Source of the DNA: Enterococcus ureilyticus
GTDB lineage: Bacteria > Bacillota > Bacilli > Lactobacillales > Enterococcaceae
DNA: 64,000 bases
NCBI RefSeq assembly: GCF_001730315.1
Contig: NZ_MIKC01000003.1
Location: 1 to 64,000 of the forward strand
Direction: 5' to 3'
Part shown: one piece after another, positions 24,445-32,917 of the stretch
Numbering within the stretch: the first letter of the stretch is position 1
Layout: each line of letters opens with the position of its first letter
Position numbers and translations under genes: made by a program
The notes under the pieces: model-generated
Told to the model about the DNA's origin: nothing
The model's input: the letters and a program-made list of their open reading frames with translations, nothing else
The model's database searches: none

Positions 24445-25353
24445 ATGAAAACCGTCCGTGTCGGTACCAGAAATAGTCCTTTAGCAATGAAACAAACAAT
24501 GATCGTATTAGATTTACTGAAAGAGGCTCATGGTGATTTTCCAGTTGAAATTGTTCCAATGACAACTAAAGGAGACCAAATGCTTTCTGTTAGTTTGTCT
24601 AAAATCGGTGGAAAAGGATTATTTATCAATGAAGTAGAGCAGGCTTTATTGAAAGGCTCGATCGATTTTGCGGTCCATAGTTTAAAAGATATGCCTGCAA
24701 AAGTTGCAGATGGTTTGACACTAGCTGCGATTCCAGAAAGAAGTGATCCAGCTGATTGTCTGATTTTTAGAGAAGCTAGCTCTGTAGCAGAGTTGCCCAA
24801 CACTGCTAGAATCGGAACGAGTAGTTTACGACGTGAATTTCAAATGAAAAATTTACGCGAAGATATTCAAGTGGAATCGATTCGAGGGAATGTGGGGACT
24901 CGTTTGAAACGAATGGAAGAGCAAGGACTAGATGGCATTGTTTTAGCTGTTGCAGGGTTAAAGCGATTGAATTGGTTTGCTGATCCTACGCACCCTTATC
25001 ATATTTTAACGTGCGAACAATGTATTCCAGCTGTAGGACAAGGAGCTTTAGCGGTAGAATGTCGCAGTCAGGATCAAGCGATGAACGACTTTTTAAGACC
25101 AATCGATGATTTATCAACAAGAAGATTAGTCATGGAAGAACGGGCTTTTTTAGCAATGTTAAATGGAAATTGTGACATCCCGATTGGAGCCTATGCTGTT
25201 CAAAAACAAAACGGCTATCACTTTTCAGGGTTCTTAGGCGATAAAAAATTACAACAGTCATTCACTAAAAGTATTGTTGTACAAGAATTAGTCGGTGTTG
25301 GAAAGCAAGTAGCAGCTGACTTGCTAAACGAAATGGATCAGGCATCACGATGA
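24445..25353 (+). CDS. hemC: Porphobilinogen deaminase HemC
   Basis: A 302-residue hydroxymethylbilane synthase, joining four porphobilinogen molecules. It opens VRVGTRNSPLAMKQT, has HSLKDMPA, RIGTSSLRREFQ and RGNVGTRLKR, and the dipyrromethane-cofactor cysteine in LNGNCDIPIGAYA. The length is normal. It overlaps hemD by four bases (ATGA). Genes for making porphobilinogen (hemA, hemL, hemB) are not in this window. Confidence 0.95.
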   Translation: MKTVRVGTRNSPLAMKQTMIVLDLLKEAHGDFPVEIVPMTTKGDQMLSVSLSKIGGKGLFINEVEQALLKGSIDFAVHSLKDMPAKVADGLTLAAIPERSDPADCLIFREASSVAELPNTARIGTSSLRREFQMKNLREDIQVESIRGNVGTRLKRMEEQGLDGIVLAVAGLKRLNWFADPTHPYHILTCEQCIPAVGQGALAVECRSQDQAMNDFLRPIDDLSTRRLVMEERAFLAMLNGNCDIPIGAYAVQKQNGYHFSGFLGDKKLQQSFTKSIVVQELVGVGKQVAADLLNEMDQASR

Positions 25354-26039
25354 AAAAGATTCTTCTAACACGGTTGCCGCAGGATAATGTCGACGATTGT
25401 CTTTATTTTCAGCAAAAAGGGTTTGAAACAGTGGAAATTCCTTTACTTGAGTTAAAAAGACGAGTAATGGGGCAATCTTTTGAAGTAATGCTAGAACAGA
25501 GTGAGTGGGTTTTTCTAACAAGTCAGCATGCTGCGGAATTCTTTTTTCAGCAAATAAGTAAAAGAGATGTTGAACAGAAAAAATTTGCTGTGATCGGTGA
25601 GAAGACTGCTCAAGTCCTCTTAGCGAATAACGTAAAATTAATGTTTCAAGCACCACGCCCAACAAAAAAGCATCTATTTGAAGCTTGGGCAGCTTGTAAT
25701 AGAGAGCCGACATCAATTTTATATCCAAAAAGTAATTTAGCAGATAACCTTGGCGAAAGCGAATTAATAGCAAAGGGGCATCAATTGTTTACACCCATTC
25801 TGTATGACAATTACGTTCCCCAGAAAAATCAACAAAAACTAAAAACACTTTTATTGGCCGACAAAATAACCTCAGTTTATCTAGCAAGTCCGTCCTTATG
25901 GCAACGTTTTTTTGCAGTTTTTAAAAATACAACCTTAAAAGAAATGCCGATGCTATACTGTTTAGGTGAAACAACAAGACAAGCTATTTTAAAAGATGGT
26001 TACGAAGCAATAATCAAAAAAGCAGAGAAGTATAGTTGA
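25350..26039 (+). CDS. hemD: Uroporphyrinogen-III synthase HemD
   Basis: A 229-residue enzyme closing hydroxymethylbilane to uroporphyrinogen III. Although HemD sequences vary widely, MKKILLTRLPQDN, FLTSQHAAEFFF, FAVIGEKTAQVL and LYCLGETTRQAILKDGYEAI fit the two-lobed fold, and the ATGA overlap with hemC confirms the pairing. With cobA, sirC and sirB it completes the route from porphobilinogen to siroheme. Confidence 0.88.
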   Translation: MKKILLTRLPQDNVDDCLYFQQKGFETVEIPLLELKRRVMGQSFEVMLEQSEWVFLTSQHAAEFFFQQISKRDVEQKKFAVIGEKTAQVLLANNVKLMFQAPRPTKKHLFEAWAACNREPTSILYPKSNLADNLGESELIAKGHQLFTPILYDNYVPQKNQQKLKTLLLADKITSVYLASPSLWQRFFAVFKNTTLKEMPMLYCLGETTRQAILKDGYEAIIKKAEKYS

Positions 26040-26076
26040 AAGAAGGCATGCACTTCCTCTCAACTATGCTTCTTTT
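26024..26076 (+). terminator. Terminator overlapping the end of hemD
   Basis: AGAAGTATAGTTGAAAGAAGG pairs imperfectly with CTTCCTCTCAACTATGCTTCT, followed by TTTT. The stop codon lies in the 5' arm. Confidence 0.7.
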
Positions 26077-26090
26077 GTTAGACAAAGTAG

Positions 26091-26118
26091 TTGACGAAAG
26101 CGTTAAAACAGGTACAAT
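26091..26118 (+). promoter_or_regulatory. Promoter of the RibD-like reductase gene
   Basis: A -35 TTGACG (26091-26096) and -10 TACAAT (26113-26118) are 16 bases apart, about 48 bases before the start codon. Confidence 0.7.
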
Positions 26119-26165
26119 AAATAGTTCGAGGTAAGAGAACGTTTAATTGAGATGGAGGTTTTTTT

Positions 26166-26708
26166 GTGAGTAGAGAAGTTATTTTATATATCGCAGCAAG
26201 TGTTGATGGATATATCGCAGAGCCAGATGGTAGTATTGATTTTTTAGGTGGCGGGATTGAATTAGTAGAAGAGGATACTAGTTACCAAGAATTAATGGAA
26301 AAGATCGATACAGTGGTGATGGGGCGAACGACTTATGATCAAGTAGTCAATGAATTATCTCCAGAGCAGTATCCCTATGAAGAACAGCTATCTTATGTCA
26401 TCACGAGTCATCCAGATAAAAGTACAGACAAGCTGTTTTTTACAAATCAAGGGCCCGTAAAGTTGATTCAGGAATTAAAAGAACAAGAGGGAAAAGCAAT
26501 CTGGGTCGTTGGTGGCGCTAGTATTATTGCACCTTTAGTGGAAGCAAACTTGATTGATACCTATATTCTGACAACAATCCCAACGATTTTAGGAAAAGGG
26601 ATTCGGTTATTCAATGAGTTGAATGGACCGGTTAGTTTACAAGTTGAGCATGTATATGAAAAAAATGATCTGGTATATACTACCTATTCAACAAAAGCTC
26701 ATTCATAA
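26166..26708 (+). CDS. Dihydrofolate reductase / RibD C-terminal family protein
   Basis: A 180-residue member of the RibD C-terminal/YwjB-YyaP family, related in fold to dihydrofolate reductase and likely to bind NADPH. Landmarks are LYIAASVDGYIAEPDG, DTVVMGRTTYDQV, YVITSH and IWVVGGASIIAPLVEANLID. The GTG at 26166 has TGGAGG nine bases upstream. It has its own promoter and terminator. The physiological substrate of this stand-alone type is unknown. Confidence 0.82.
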   Translation: MSREVILYIAASVDGYIAEPDGSIDFLGGGIELVEEDTSYQELMEKIDTVVMGRTTYDQVVNELSPEQYPYEEQLSYVITSHPDKSTDKLFFTNQGPVKLIQELKEQEGKAIWVVGGASIIAPLVEANLIDTYILTTIPTILGKGIRLFNELNGPVSLQVEHVYEKNDLVYTTYSTKAHS

Positions 26709-26754
26709 GTTATAGCAACACTGTAATTCAAGGTATTTTCTCAAATATGAAAAA

Positions 26755-26796
26755 AACCTAGCTCCTGTCTTTCAAAGGCAAAAGCTAGGTATTTTA
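26755..26796. terminator. Bidirectional terminator
   Basis: ACCTAGCT (26756-26763) pairs with AGCTAGGT (26783-26790), with A-rich DNA before and T-rich DNA after. It lies between two convergent genes. Confidence 0.8.
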
Positions 26797-26816
26797 TTAC
26801 GAATAAAAAAATTGAT

Positions 26817-27581
26817 TTACAAAATTTCAACATCATTTTCATAATATTTTTTAACTTCATCCAATAATTGATCATCAGTAATCAACAGTTCTAATTGATT
26901 CAATTTAGCAAATGTCGCAATTGATTTTTTCTCAAATTTAGTACTATCGATCAATGCGATCGTATGTGGTGCAATTTCTACCATACGTTTTTTTAATTCC
27001 ACTTCATATAAATTAAAATCAGATAAACCTTCAGAGGAAGAAATCGCGTATGCAGAAGTAAACAAGGTATCGATATTTAACTTCTTCAAAATCTCAATCC
27101 CTAGAATTCCTTCAACCGCATTGGAAGAGCCCTTAACAACACCACCGATTAAAATCACCGTCAAATTAAAATTTTCCTTCAATAACGACGCTGTCCGGAT
27201 ACCATTCGTTAAAATCGTTAATTTTAAATCAGATTGATCGATCAATTTTGCCAACTCATAACAAGTTGAGCTAGCATCTAACACAATACATTCACCAGGT
27301 TGAATATAAGCTAAGGCTTTTTTGGCAATCTGTGTTTTCTTATCTATATTCTTTTGTTTGCGAATATCATAATTTTTGTCTATTTTAAGCGTTTCATCCT
27401 CTTTGCTGCGAATGGCTCCGCCATGTGTACGAATCAAAAGATTATTCTTACTTAAATAGTTTAAATCAGAGCGAATCGTGGCTCTGGAGACATTTAAAAC
27501 TTCTGTTAATCCATTAACAGATACAGACTCTTGTTCCTGCAATAGGGACAAAATCTTCTCTCTTCTTTGGTCTGTATACAA
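26817..27581 (-). CDS. golR: DeoR-family repressor of the gol-type operon
   Basis: A 254-residue DeoR/GlpR regulator. The N-terminal helix-turn-helix reads RREKILSLLQEQESVSVNGL and LNVSRATIRSDLNYLSKNNL; a ribose-5-P-isomerase-like sensor domain follows, with LDASSTCYELAKL, LTILTNGIRTASLL and ALIDSTKFEKKS. It is divergent from the polyol operon, whose promoter region contains repeated CGAAA boxes of the type DeoR proteins bind. In Listeria an equivalent regulator controls the gol genes. The effector is probably a phosphorylated intermediate. The symbol is by analogy. Confidence 0.8.
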   Translation of the reverse strand: MYTDQRREKILSLLQEQESVSVNGLTEVLNVSRATIRSDLNYLSKNNLLIRTHGGAIRSKEDETLKIDKNYDIRKQKNIDKKTQIAKKALAYIQPGECIVLDASSTCYELAKLIDQSDLKLTILTNGIRTASLLKENFNLTVILIGGVVKGSSNAVEGILGIEILKKLNIDTLFTSAYAISSSEGLSDFNLYEVELKKRMVEIAPHTIALIDSTKFEKKSIATFAKLNQLELLITDDQLLDEVKKYYENDVEIL

Positions 27582-27650
27582 TTTTTATTCCTCCTTAACT
27601 CCTTATGTTAGCTAAAGTATACAGGATTAAGGGTCAAATGACAAATTTGT

Positions 27651-27858
27651 TGTCGTTTACTTTCGTTTTTTGTCTTATAAGAAAAAATGAAACAATTCAT
27701 TCACTCTAAAAGTTTAATTGTTCTCTCTGGAAAAGGCTATATTGACCTAATCTCTAGATAGATTACTTTTGATTTTCGTTTTCGATAACTTTCTTTTTTA
27801 TTTAAATCGAAAACAAACGAAAATAAACGTTGACAAAGTGAAGGTTAAAAGCTAATAT
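27651..27858 (+). promoter_or_regulatory. Promoter and CGAAA/TTTCG boxes of the gol-type operon
   Basis: A near-consensus promoter has -35 TTGACA (27830-27835) and -10 TAATAT (27853-27858), 17 bases apart. Upstream are repeated TTTCG or CGAAA boxes in both directions: GTCGTTTACTTTCGTTTT (about 27651-27670), TTTTCGTTTTCG (27774-27785) and CGAAAACAAACGAAAATAAACG (27808-27829, touching the -35), plus CAACGAAAG after the -10. This pattern suits cooperative binding of a DeoR-type repressor. Confidence 0.7.
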
Positions 27859-27887
27859 GAATGTAGACAACGAAAGAGGTGGAGAAA

Positions 27888-28337
27888 ATGAAAATCGGGA
27901 TCGGCTCAGATCACAATGCATTTGAAATGAAAAATCAATTAAAAGACTATATTGCAACCTTAGGAATAGAAGTAATCGATTTTGGCTGTTTTTCACCAGA
28001 CGAAGTAGATTATCCGAATATTGCTTTTGAGGTAGCCAAAGGCATTAATGAGGGCAAAATTGAACGTGGCATCTTGGTTTGTGGAACAGGTATCGGCATG
28101 GCGATGGCCGCAAACAAAGTTCCGGGAGTTAGAGCAGCGCAATGCCACGATACGTATTCAGCAGAGCGAGCGCAATTAAGCAATAATGCGCAAATCATTA
28201 CCATGGGGTCAAAAGTTATTGGCATAGAAGTGGCAAAAAAAGTTGTATCAGAATATCTTTCGGTAAAATTCGAAGGTGGAAATTCTGCACGAAAAATCGA
28301 TCAAATTATGCAAAAAGAATCCGAATTTAGCAAATAA
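27888..28337 (+). CDS. rpiB: Ribose-5-phosphate isomerase B family protein
   Basis: A 149-residue RpiB/LacAB-type aldose-ketose isomerase. It begins [20 protein letters not shown] and keeps the catalytic [20 protein letters not shown] loop with its Cys, and the His in [16 protein letters not shown]. First gene of the operon. Ribose-5-P/ribulose-5-P is the default reaction, but RpiB homologues in polyol operons act on four-carbon phosphates, so the substrate is open. ATG 27888 has AGAGGTGGAG before it. Confidence 0.88.
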   Translation: MKIGIGSDHNAFEMKNQLKDYIATLGIEVIDFGCFSPDEVDYPNIAFEVAKGINEGKIERGILVCGTGIGMAMAANKVPGVRAAQCHDTYSAERAQLSNNAQIITMGSKVIGIEVAKKVVSEYLSVKFEGGNSARKIDQIMQKESEFSK

Positions 28338-28363
28338 ACGCACAAAGAAAGGGAGCGAGACAG

Positions 28364-29008
28364 ATGAAATTTTTTCTTGATACAGCCAATGTTGATGAAA
28401 TTAAAAGAATCAATGAATTGGGTTTAGTGGATGGAGTAACAACAAATCCGACAATCATCTCTAAAGAAGGTCGAAATTTTAAAGAAGTCATCATAGAAAT
28501 TTGTGAACTTGTAGAAGGTCCTGTAAGTGCAGAGGTCATTGCACTTGACACAGAAGGAATGCTCAAAGAAGCCCGCGATATAGCCAAATGGGCAGAGAAT
28601 GTTGTGGTAAAAATTCCTATGACAGAAGCAGGATTGAAAGCGGTTCATATTTTGAGTAAAGAAAATATCCAAACCAATGTGACGCTTGTTTTCACCGTTG
28701 CCCAAGGATTGATGGCAGCCAAAGCAGGGGCAACGTTTATTAGTCCATTTGTAGGTAGACTGGATGATATTGGAACAGATAGTTTAGCCTTGATCAAAAA
28801 TTTAAGAAATGTATTGGATCAATATGGTTATTCTACTGAAATTATCGCCGCTAGTATTCGCAATTTGAAACATGTTGAAGAGGTTGCTGAATTAGGGGCA
28901 GACATTGCCACGATTCCTGGCAGTATTTTTCCAAAACTGTGGTCACACCCATTAACAGATGCAGGCATTGCAGCCTTTATGAAAGACTGGGAAAATTTTA
29001 CTAAGTAA
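28364..29008 (+). CDS. Transaldolase / fructose-6-phosphate aldolase-like protein
   Basis: A 214-residue member of the small transaldolase (TalC/MipB, FSA) subfamily. It opens [20 protein letters not shown], has [14 protein letters not shown], the Schiff-base lysine in [14 protein letters not shown], and [26 protein letters not shown]. It transfers dihydroxyacetone units between sugar phosphates, or makes or splits fructose-6-phosphate. It fits the pentose-phosphate link of this operon and has a counterpart in the Listeria gol locus. Confidence 0.88.
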   Translation: MKFFLDTANVDEIKRINELGLVDGVTTNPTIISKEGRNFKEVIIEICELVEGPVSAEVIALDTEGMLKEARDIAKWAENVVVKIPMTEAGLKAVHILSKENIQTNVTLVFTVAQGLMAAKAGATFISPFVGRLDDIGTDSLALIKNLRNVLDQYGYSTEIIAASIRNLKHVEEVAELGADIATIPGSIFPKLWSHPLTDAGIAAFMKDWENFTK

Positions 29009-29015
29009 GAAACGA

Positions 29016-29056
29016 ATTCGGAATCTTTAAGTAATGACAGCTTAAGGATTCCGAAT
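29016..29056 (+). promoter_or_regulatory. Intra-operon hairpin
   Basis: ATTCGGAATCTTTAAG pairs with CTTAAGGATTCCGAAT (one mismatch) around a 9-base loop, between the transaldolase and the TIM-like gene and just before AAAGGAGG. There is no T-run, so it looks like an mRNA processing or stability element rather than a terminator. Confidence 0.6.
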
Positions 29057-29078
29057 GAAAAGAAAGGAGGAGCGAGTG

Positions 29079-29873
29079 ATGACGAAAAGAAAACCGATTG
29101 TGGGAATCAGTTTAAAAATGTATCAAAATCAATTAAAAGAAGCGCAACATTTTGCTCAAAAAATATCTGATTTAACGGGACAAGTCGAGGCAGTTGAGCA
29201 ATTCATGTGTCCGGGTATGGGGGTTCTTTATCCAGTCTCTGTATTGCTCCGTGAAACGAACATTGGGTTAGGTGCACAAAATATGGCACCGGTTGCTTAT
29301 GGCGCCTATACAGGAGAATTTTCGATTGATTCTTTACTGGATATGGAAGGAACCTACGTTGAATTAGGACATATCGAACGACGGACGATTTTTAGTGAAA
29401 GTGATGATATGATCAATCAAAAAGTGTTATTGGCCTTAGAAAAAAATGTAATACCCGTTCTTTGCATTGGGGAGTCGGAACATAGTGAGGATTATGAAGA
29501 AATCAAAAATTTGTTATTGAAGCAATTATTCCTAGCATTGAATCAAGTCCCGCATAAACAAGCTGAAAAAGTTATTCTAGCCTATGAACCAGCTTGGGCA
29601 GTCGGAAAAACATTGGCAGCAAGTGCTGTTCACGTCCATGCAGTTCATGGAATTATTAGAGAGTGTCTAACAGAGTTATATTCATATGAAACAGCTCAAA
29701 AAACACGAATCATTTATGGGGGTTCTGTTTCTCAAGAAAATGTTCAGTTGATTGTTTCAGATGAAAATGTTGATGGGGTTTTTGTCGGACGATTTGGTCA
29801 TGATCCTGAGCGCTATGCGAATATTGTGAAGACCGTCAAAATGATCAAGGAGGGTAAAGGATGTTTGGAATAA
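29079..29873 (+). CDS. Triose-phosphate isomerase paralogue
   Basis: A 264-residue TIM-barrel isomerase. Catalytic residues are present: Lys in GISLKMYQN, His in VELGHIERR, Glu in AYEPAWAVGK, and the phosphate loop IIYGGSVSQENV with VFVGRFGHD. The loop sequences differ clearly from glycolytic TpiA (GHIERR for GHSERR), as in tetrulose-phosphate isomerases of erythritol pathways and the TIM paralogue of Listeria gol loci. It overlaps dhaM by 13 bases. The substrate may be dihydroxyacetone phosphate or a four-carbon ketose phosphate. Confidence 0.85.
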   Translation: MTKRKPIVGISLKMYQNQLKEAQHFAQKISDLTGQVEAVEQFMCPGMGVLYPVSVLLRETNIGLGAQNMAPVAYGAYTGEFSIDSLLDMEGTYVELGHIERRTIFSESDDMINQKVLLALEKNVIPVLCIGESEHSEDYEEIKNLLLKQLFLALNQVPHKQAEKVILAYEPAWAVGKTLAASAVHVHAVHGIIRECLTELYSYETAQKTRIIYGGSVSQENVQLIVSDENVDGVFVGRFGHDPERYANIVKTVKMIKEGKGCLE

Positions 29874-30244
29874 TTTTGGTTTCCCATAGTCAAAAAATTA
29901 CAGATGGCACAAAAGAAATGATTGAAGAGATGACAGGTGAATTAGACGGTGTGCGGGTTATTTCAGCAGGTGGGACAGGTGATGGACGTTTAGGAACAAA
30001 TTCAGTGATGATTATGGACTATATAGAGAGTTGTCGGGATTGCGAACATATTTTAATTTTTTGCGATATTGGAAGCGCTATTTTGAGTTCGGAAACAGCG
30101 ATCGATTTAATTGAGGATGAAGGGCTAAAAGATAAAGTAGAAATCATGGATTGCCCTTTAGTAGAAGGAGCCTTTGCTGCTGCGGTTCAAGCATCCGTTT
30201 CACAAAATAAACAACTAGTTGTTGCAGAGTTAAGTCATTTATAA
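29861..30244 (+). CDS. dhaM: PTS-dependent dihydroxyacetone kinase phosphotransfer subunit DhaM
   Basis: A 127-residue single-domain EIIA of the mannose type. The phosphoryl-accepting His is in ILVSHSQKI, and the glycine-rich SAGGTGDGRLGTNSV segment and ILIFCDIGSAILSSETAID match DhaM. It lacks the HPr and EI-like domains of E. coli DhaM, as is usual in Firmicutes. It takes phosphate from HPr and passes it to the ADP bound in DhaL. It overlaps the upstream isomerase gene. Confidence 0.9.
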   Translation: MFGIILVSHSQKITDGTKEMIEEMTGELDGVRVISAGGTGDGRLGTNSVMIMDYIESCRDCEHILIFCDIGSAILSSETAIDLIEDEGLKDKVEIMDCPLVEGAFAAAVQASVSQNKQLVVAELSHL

Positions 30245-30261
30245 AGAAAAGGAGCAAAACA

Positions 30262-30684
30262 ATGAAGTTCATACGAGGATTGATCGGCTACACGATTGCG
30301 GGCATGATAGTGATGGCGGTTTGGGGACAATTGGGGGCGTTCGGCATTTTTGGTGGCTACTTAGCTGCGTTTATCATTATTGGTCCGATGTGGTTTATGA
30401 ATCATTTCGTTAACTTAGTCGGAAACGAAGATGATGCGGCGTTTGTTGATATGGGATTAGCAATTGGGGTCTGTGGTATTATGCGAGACACATTTATGAA
30501 TGGGACAGAAAGCCTCGTCTCTTCATTACCAACAATTGGTTTAGTTATTATTGGGGCTGTCATTGGTGGAATTGTTGCAGCAGCGATTGAAAAAAGCATG
30601 GCAAAAGAGACCGAACATGAAGCAACTGCGCCAGAACCTGGCATGACAGAAAAAGAATTAGATCGTTTAGCAGAAACAGAATAA
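30262..30684 (+). CDS. Small membrane protein, putative polyol transporter subunit 1 (Lin0368-like)
   Basis: A 140-residue protein with about four helices (residues 5-25, 30-48, 60-80, 90-112) and a charged C-terminal tail. It shares the pattern WG, GGY/W, AAF, W, NH and VDMGLAxGV with the next protein, so the two are paralogues. Equivalent genes accompany the Listeria gol operon, and this family carries the label putative glycerol transporter subunit. It resembles no MIP channel, MFS or PTS permease. Transport of the operon substrate is inference from context. Confidence 0.7.
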   Translation: MKFIRGLIGYTIAGMIVMAVWGQLGAFGIFGGYLAAFIIIGPMWFMNHFVNLVGNEDDAAFVDMGLAIGVCGIMRDTFMNGTESLVSSLPTIGLVIIGAVIGGIVAAAIEKSMAKETEHEATAPEPGMTEKELDRLAETE

Positions 30685-30699
30685 AGGAGGGAATCAAAC

Positions 30700-31041
30700 A
30701 TGACGATTAGTTTAGGGATTGCAACAGTTTTAGGCGGCTTTTTATTTCCATTTGCCGTTCGAATGATCTGGGGAAAAATGGTTGATCAGTGGGGTGCAAT
30801 TGGTGGTTGGATGGCAGCGGCATTTGTTGTGGGAACTGTGTGGTGTATCAATCATGGGATTTCGACACCGATGATCACACAATCTGGAACAGCCTGGGTC
30901 GATATGGGGTTAGCAGCCGGAGTTGGTGTTTGGGTTGCGTCAGCTTTAACTGGAGGCAATGTGAAAAAGTCGTATAGAAATGTCTTAGCAGCTGTTTCTG
31001 GCGGTATTCTTGGTGGATTCTTATTGTCATTATTTTTATAA
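30700..31041 (+). CDS. Small membrane protein, putative polyol transporter subunit 2
   Basis: A 113-residue protein with about four helices and almost no extramembrane sequence. The shared block reads WGKMVDQWGAIGGWMAAAF and later NHGIS and AWVDMGLAAGVGVW, aligned with WGQLGAFGIFGGYLAAF, NHFVN and AFVDMGLAIGVCGI of the preceding protein. The two conserved motifs (NH and VDMGL) lie at helix ends and may form the substrate path. A hetero-oligomeric transporter made of both subunits is the simplest reading. Not experimentally established as far as the sequence shows. Confidence 0.7.
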   Translation: MTISLGIATVLGGFLFPFAVRMIWGKMVDQWGAIGGWMAAAFVVGTVWCINHGISTPMITQSGTAWVDMGLAAGVGVWVASALTGGNVKKSYRNVLAAVSGGILGGFLLSLFL

Positions 31042-31059
31042 AATGAAGGAGAGATTTAG

Positions 31060-32049
31060 ATGAGAAGATTAGTAAACGATGGCTATGAAGTTGTCGAAGA
31101 AATGTTAGAAGGTTACTGTGCTGCACATAAAGAGTATGTTCGATTTGCTGATAATAAAAGAGTATTAGTTAGTCAAAAAATGAGTGAAGAACCTAAAGTA
31201 CGTGTGATTGTCGGCGGTGGCTCTGGTCATGAACCTTTATTTATCGGCTATGTTGGAGAAAATTTTGCAGATGCTTCGGTTGTTGGTAATATCAATACTT
31301 CACCAGCCCCAGATGCCTGCTATGATGCGGTCAAAGCTGTAGATAGTGGCAAAGGCTGTTTATTCATGTACGGTAATTATGCTGGTGATGTGATGAACTT
31401 TGATATGGGTGTAGAATTAGCTGCAGAAGATGGAATCAGAGTAGAAACAGTCCTGATTACAGATGATGTCTATTCCGCTAAAAATGTACCGGATCGTCGT
31501 GGTGTTGCAGGGGATGTACCGGTCTTTAAAGTTGCCGGAGCAGCAGCTGCTAAAGGCTACGATTTGGATAAAGTCAAAGCTTTAGCAGAAAAAGCGAATA
31601 GTAACACTTATTCGATGGGCGTTGCATTATCCTCTTCAACCTTACCAGTCACAGGAAAAGCTATTTTTGAAATGGATGAAGGAGACATGGAAGTTGGCAT
31701 GGGGATTCATGGTGAGCCAGGAATCAAACGAAGTAAATTAGAACCAGCTGATAAAGTCGTAGATCAGCTGTTGCGCTATATTTTAGAAGATGCACAGGCG
31801 AAGGCTGGTGAAGAGTACCATGTCATGGTCAACGGCTTAGGCGGGCTACCTGTCATGGATTTATATGTTTGTTATCGACGCGTGGCAGAAGTATTAACAG
31901 AGAAAGGCATCGTTCTCCACAGACCATTAGTTGGAAATTATGCAACATCAATGGATATGGTAGGAATGTCGATCACAATCGTTAGATTAGATGAAGAATT
32001 GAAAGAATTGTTGGATATGTCATGTGATACGCCGTATATGAAACTTTAA
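31060..32049 (+). CDS. dhaK: Dihydroxyacetone kinase subunit DhaK
   Basis: A 329-residue substrate-binding subunit. GGGSGHEPLFIGYVG is the N-terminal signature, GNYAGDVMNFDMG follows, and the His that binds dihydroxyacetone covalently is in VGMGIHGEPGIKRS. YDLDKVKALAEKANSNTYSMG and ALSSSTLPVTG also match. It holds the ketose while DhaL-ADP delivers the phosphate. The order dhaM, two membrane genes, dhaK, dehydrogenase, dhaL is that of gol-type loci rather than of classical dha operons. Confidence 0.93.
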   Translation: MRRLVNDGYEVVEEMLEGYCAAHKEYVRFADNKRVLVSQKMSEEPKVRVIVGGGSGHEPLFIGYVGENFADASVVGNINTSPAPDACYDAVKAVDSGKGCLFMYGNYAGDVMNFDMGVELAAEDGIRVETVLITDDVYSAKNVPDRRGVAGDVPVFKVAGAAAAKGYDLDKVKALAEKANSNTYSMGVALSSSTLPVTGKAIFEMDEGDMEVGMGIHGEPGIKRSKLEPADKVVDQLLRYILEDAQAKAGEEYHVMVNGLGGLPVMDLYVCYRRVAEVLTEKGIVLHRPLVGNYATSMDMVGMSITIVRLDEELKELLDMSCDTPYMKL

Positions 32050-32067
32050 AAAAGGAGAGTACAAAAA

Positions 32068-32832
32068 ATGGAGTATAAAGGATATGATATTAATTTTGGT
32101 TTAACGGATAAAGTAGCGATCATCACTGGAGGGTTAAGCGGAATCGGTGAAGCAATCGCAGCGCTTTTTGCACAAAAAGGGGCTAAAATCGTTATTTTTG
32201 ATATAAAAGACGAGACAGAACAACTTGTTTCAGAAAAATTCAAAGAAAATGGCCTTGGGATCAAAGTAGATGTCACCAATAAAAAGAATGTAATCCAAGC
32301 TATTACTACAGCAAAAAGTCATTTCGGCAAAATCGACATGCTCGTCAACTCGGCTGGTGTCGCTTTACTAGATGATGCTGAAAATCTGTCTGAAGAATAT
32401 TGGGACAAAACATTTGCGATCAATGTAAAAGGCAGCTTTTTAGTCGCACAGGCAGTTGGAAATGAACTAATCAGTGGCAATGGTGGGAAAATCATCAATA
32501 TGGCTTCACAAGCAGCAGTCGTGGCATTAGATAATCATGTCGCTTATTGTGCAAGCAAAGGAGCCATCGTTTCGATGACAAAAGTGCTGGCCTATGAATG
32601 GGCGCAATATGATATTAATGTGAATTGTATTTCTCCCACGGTGATTTTGACGGAATTAGGGAAAAAAGCTTGGGCAGGTCAAGTTGGTGAAGAGATGAAA
32701 AAACAAATCCCTGCTGGACGTTTTGGCTACCCAGAAGAAGTGGCAGCTTGTGCACTCTTTTTAGCAGCTGATGCATCAAACTTGATCACTGGAGAAAACC
32801 TTGTGATCGATGGCGGGTATACGATCAAATAA
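32068..32832 (+). CDS. golD: Short-chain dehydrogenase, GolD-like polyol dehydrogenase
   Basis: A 254-residue SDR enzyme. The Rossmann glycine motif is TGGLSGIGEAIA, D/N at LVNSAGVALL, and the catalytic Tyr-Lys in YCASKGAI. An Asp after the second strand (VIFDIKD) favours NAD over NADP. The Listeria innocua homologue in the same gene context was described as an NAD-dependent glycerol dehydrogenase, and related SDRs oxidise threitol, so the substrate is glycerol or another short polyol. It supplies the ketose for DhaKLM. Confidence 0.85.
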   Translation: MEYKGYDINFGLTDKVAIITGGLSGIGEAIAALFAQKGAKIVIFDIKDETEQLVSEKFKENGLGIKVDVTNKKNVIQAITTAKSHFGKIDMLVNSAGVALLDDAENLSEEYWDKTFAINVKGSFLVAQAVGNELISGNGGKIINMASQAAVVALDNHVAYCASKGAIVSMTKVLAYEWAQYDINVNCISPTVILTELGKKAWAGQVGEEMKKQIPAGRFGYPEEVAACALFLAADASNLITGENLVIDGGYTIK

Positions 32833-32837
32833 GGACC

Positions 32838-32884
32838 TAGGTATTGAGTAATAATTGTTTTAACTGATTATTACTTAATACCTA
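32838..32884 (+). promoter_or_regulatory. Intra-operon hairpin before dhaL
   Basis: TAGGTATTGAGTAATAAT pairs with ATTATTACTTAATACCTA (one mismatch) around an 11-base loop. No T-run follows directly, so mRNA processing or partial termination is possible. Confidence 0.6.
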
Positions 32885-32917
32885 AAAGAATTTTATTTTA
32901 GATAGGAGTAATGAGCT

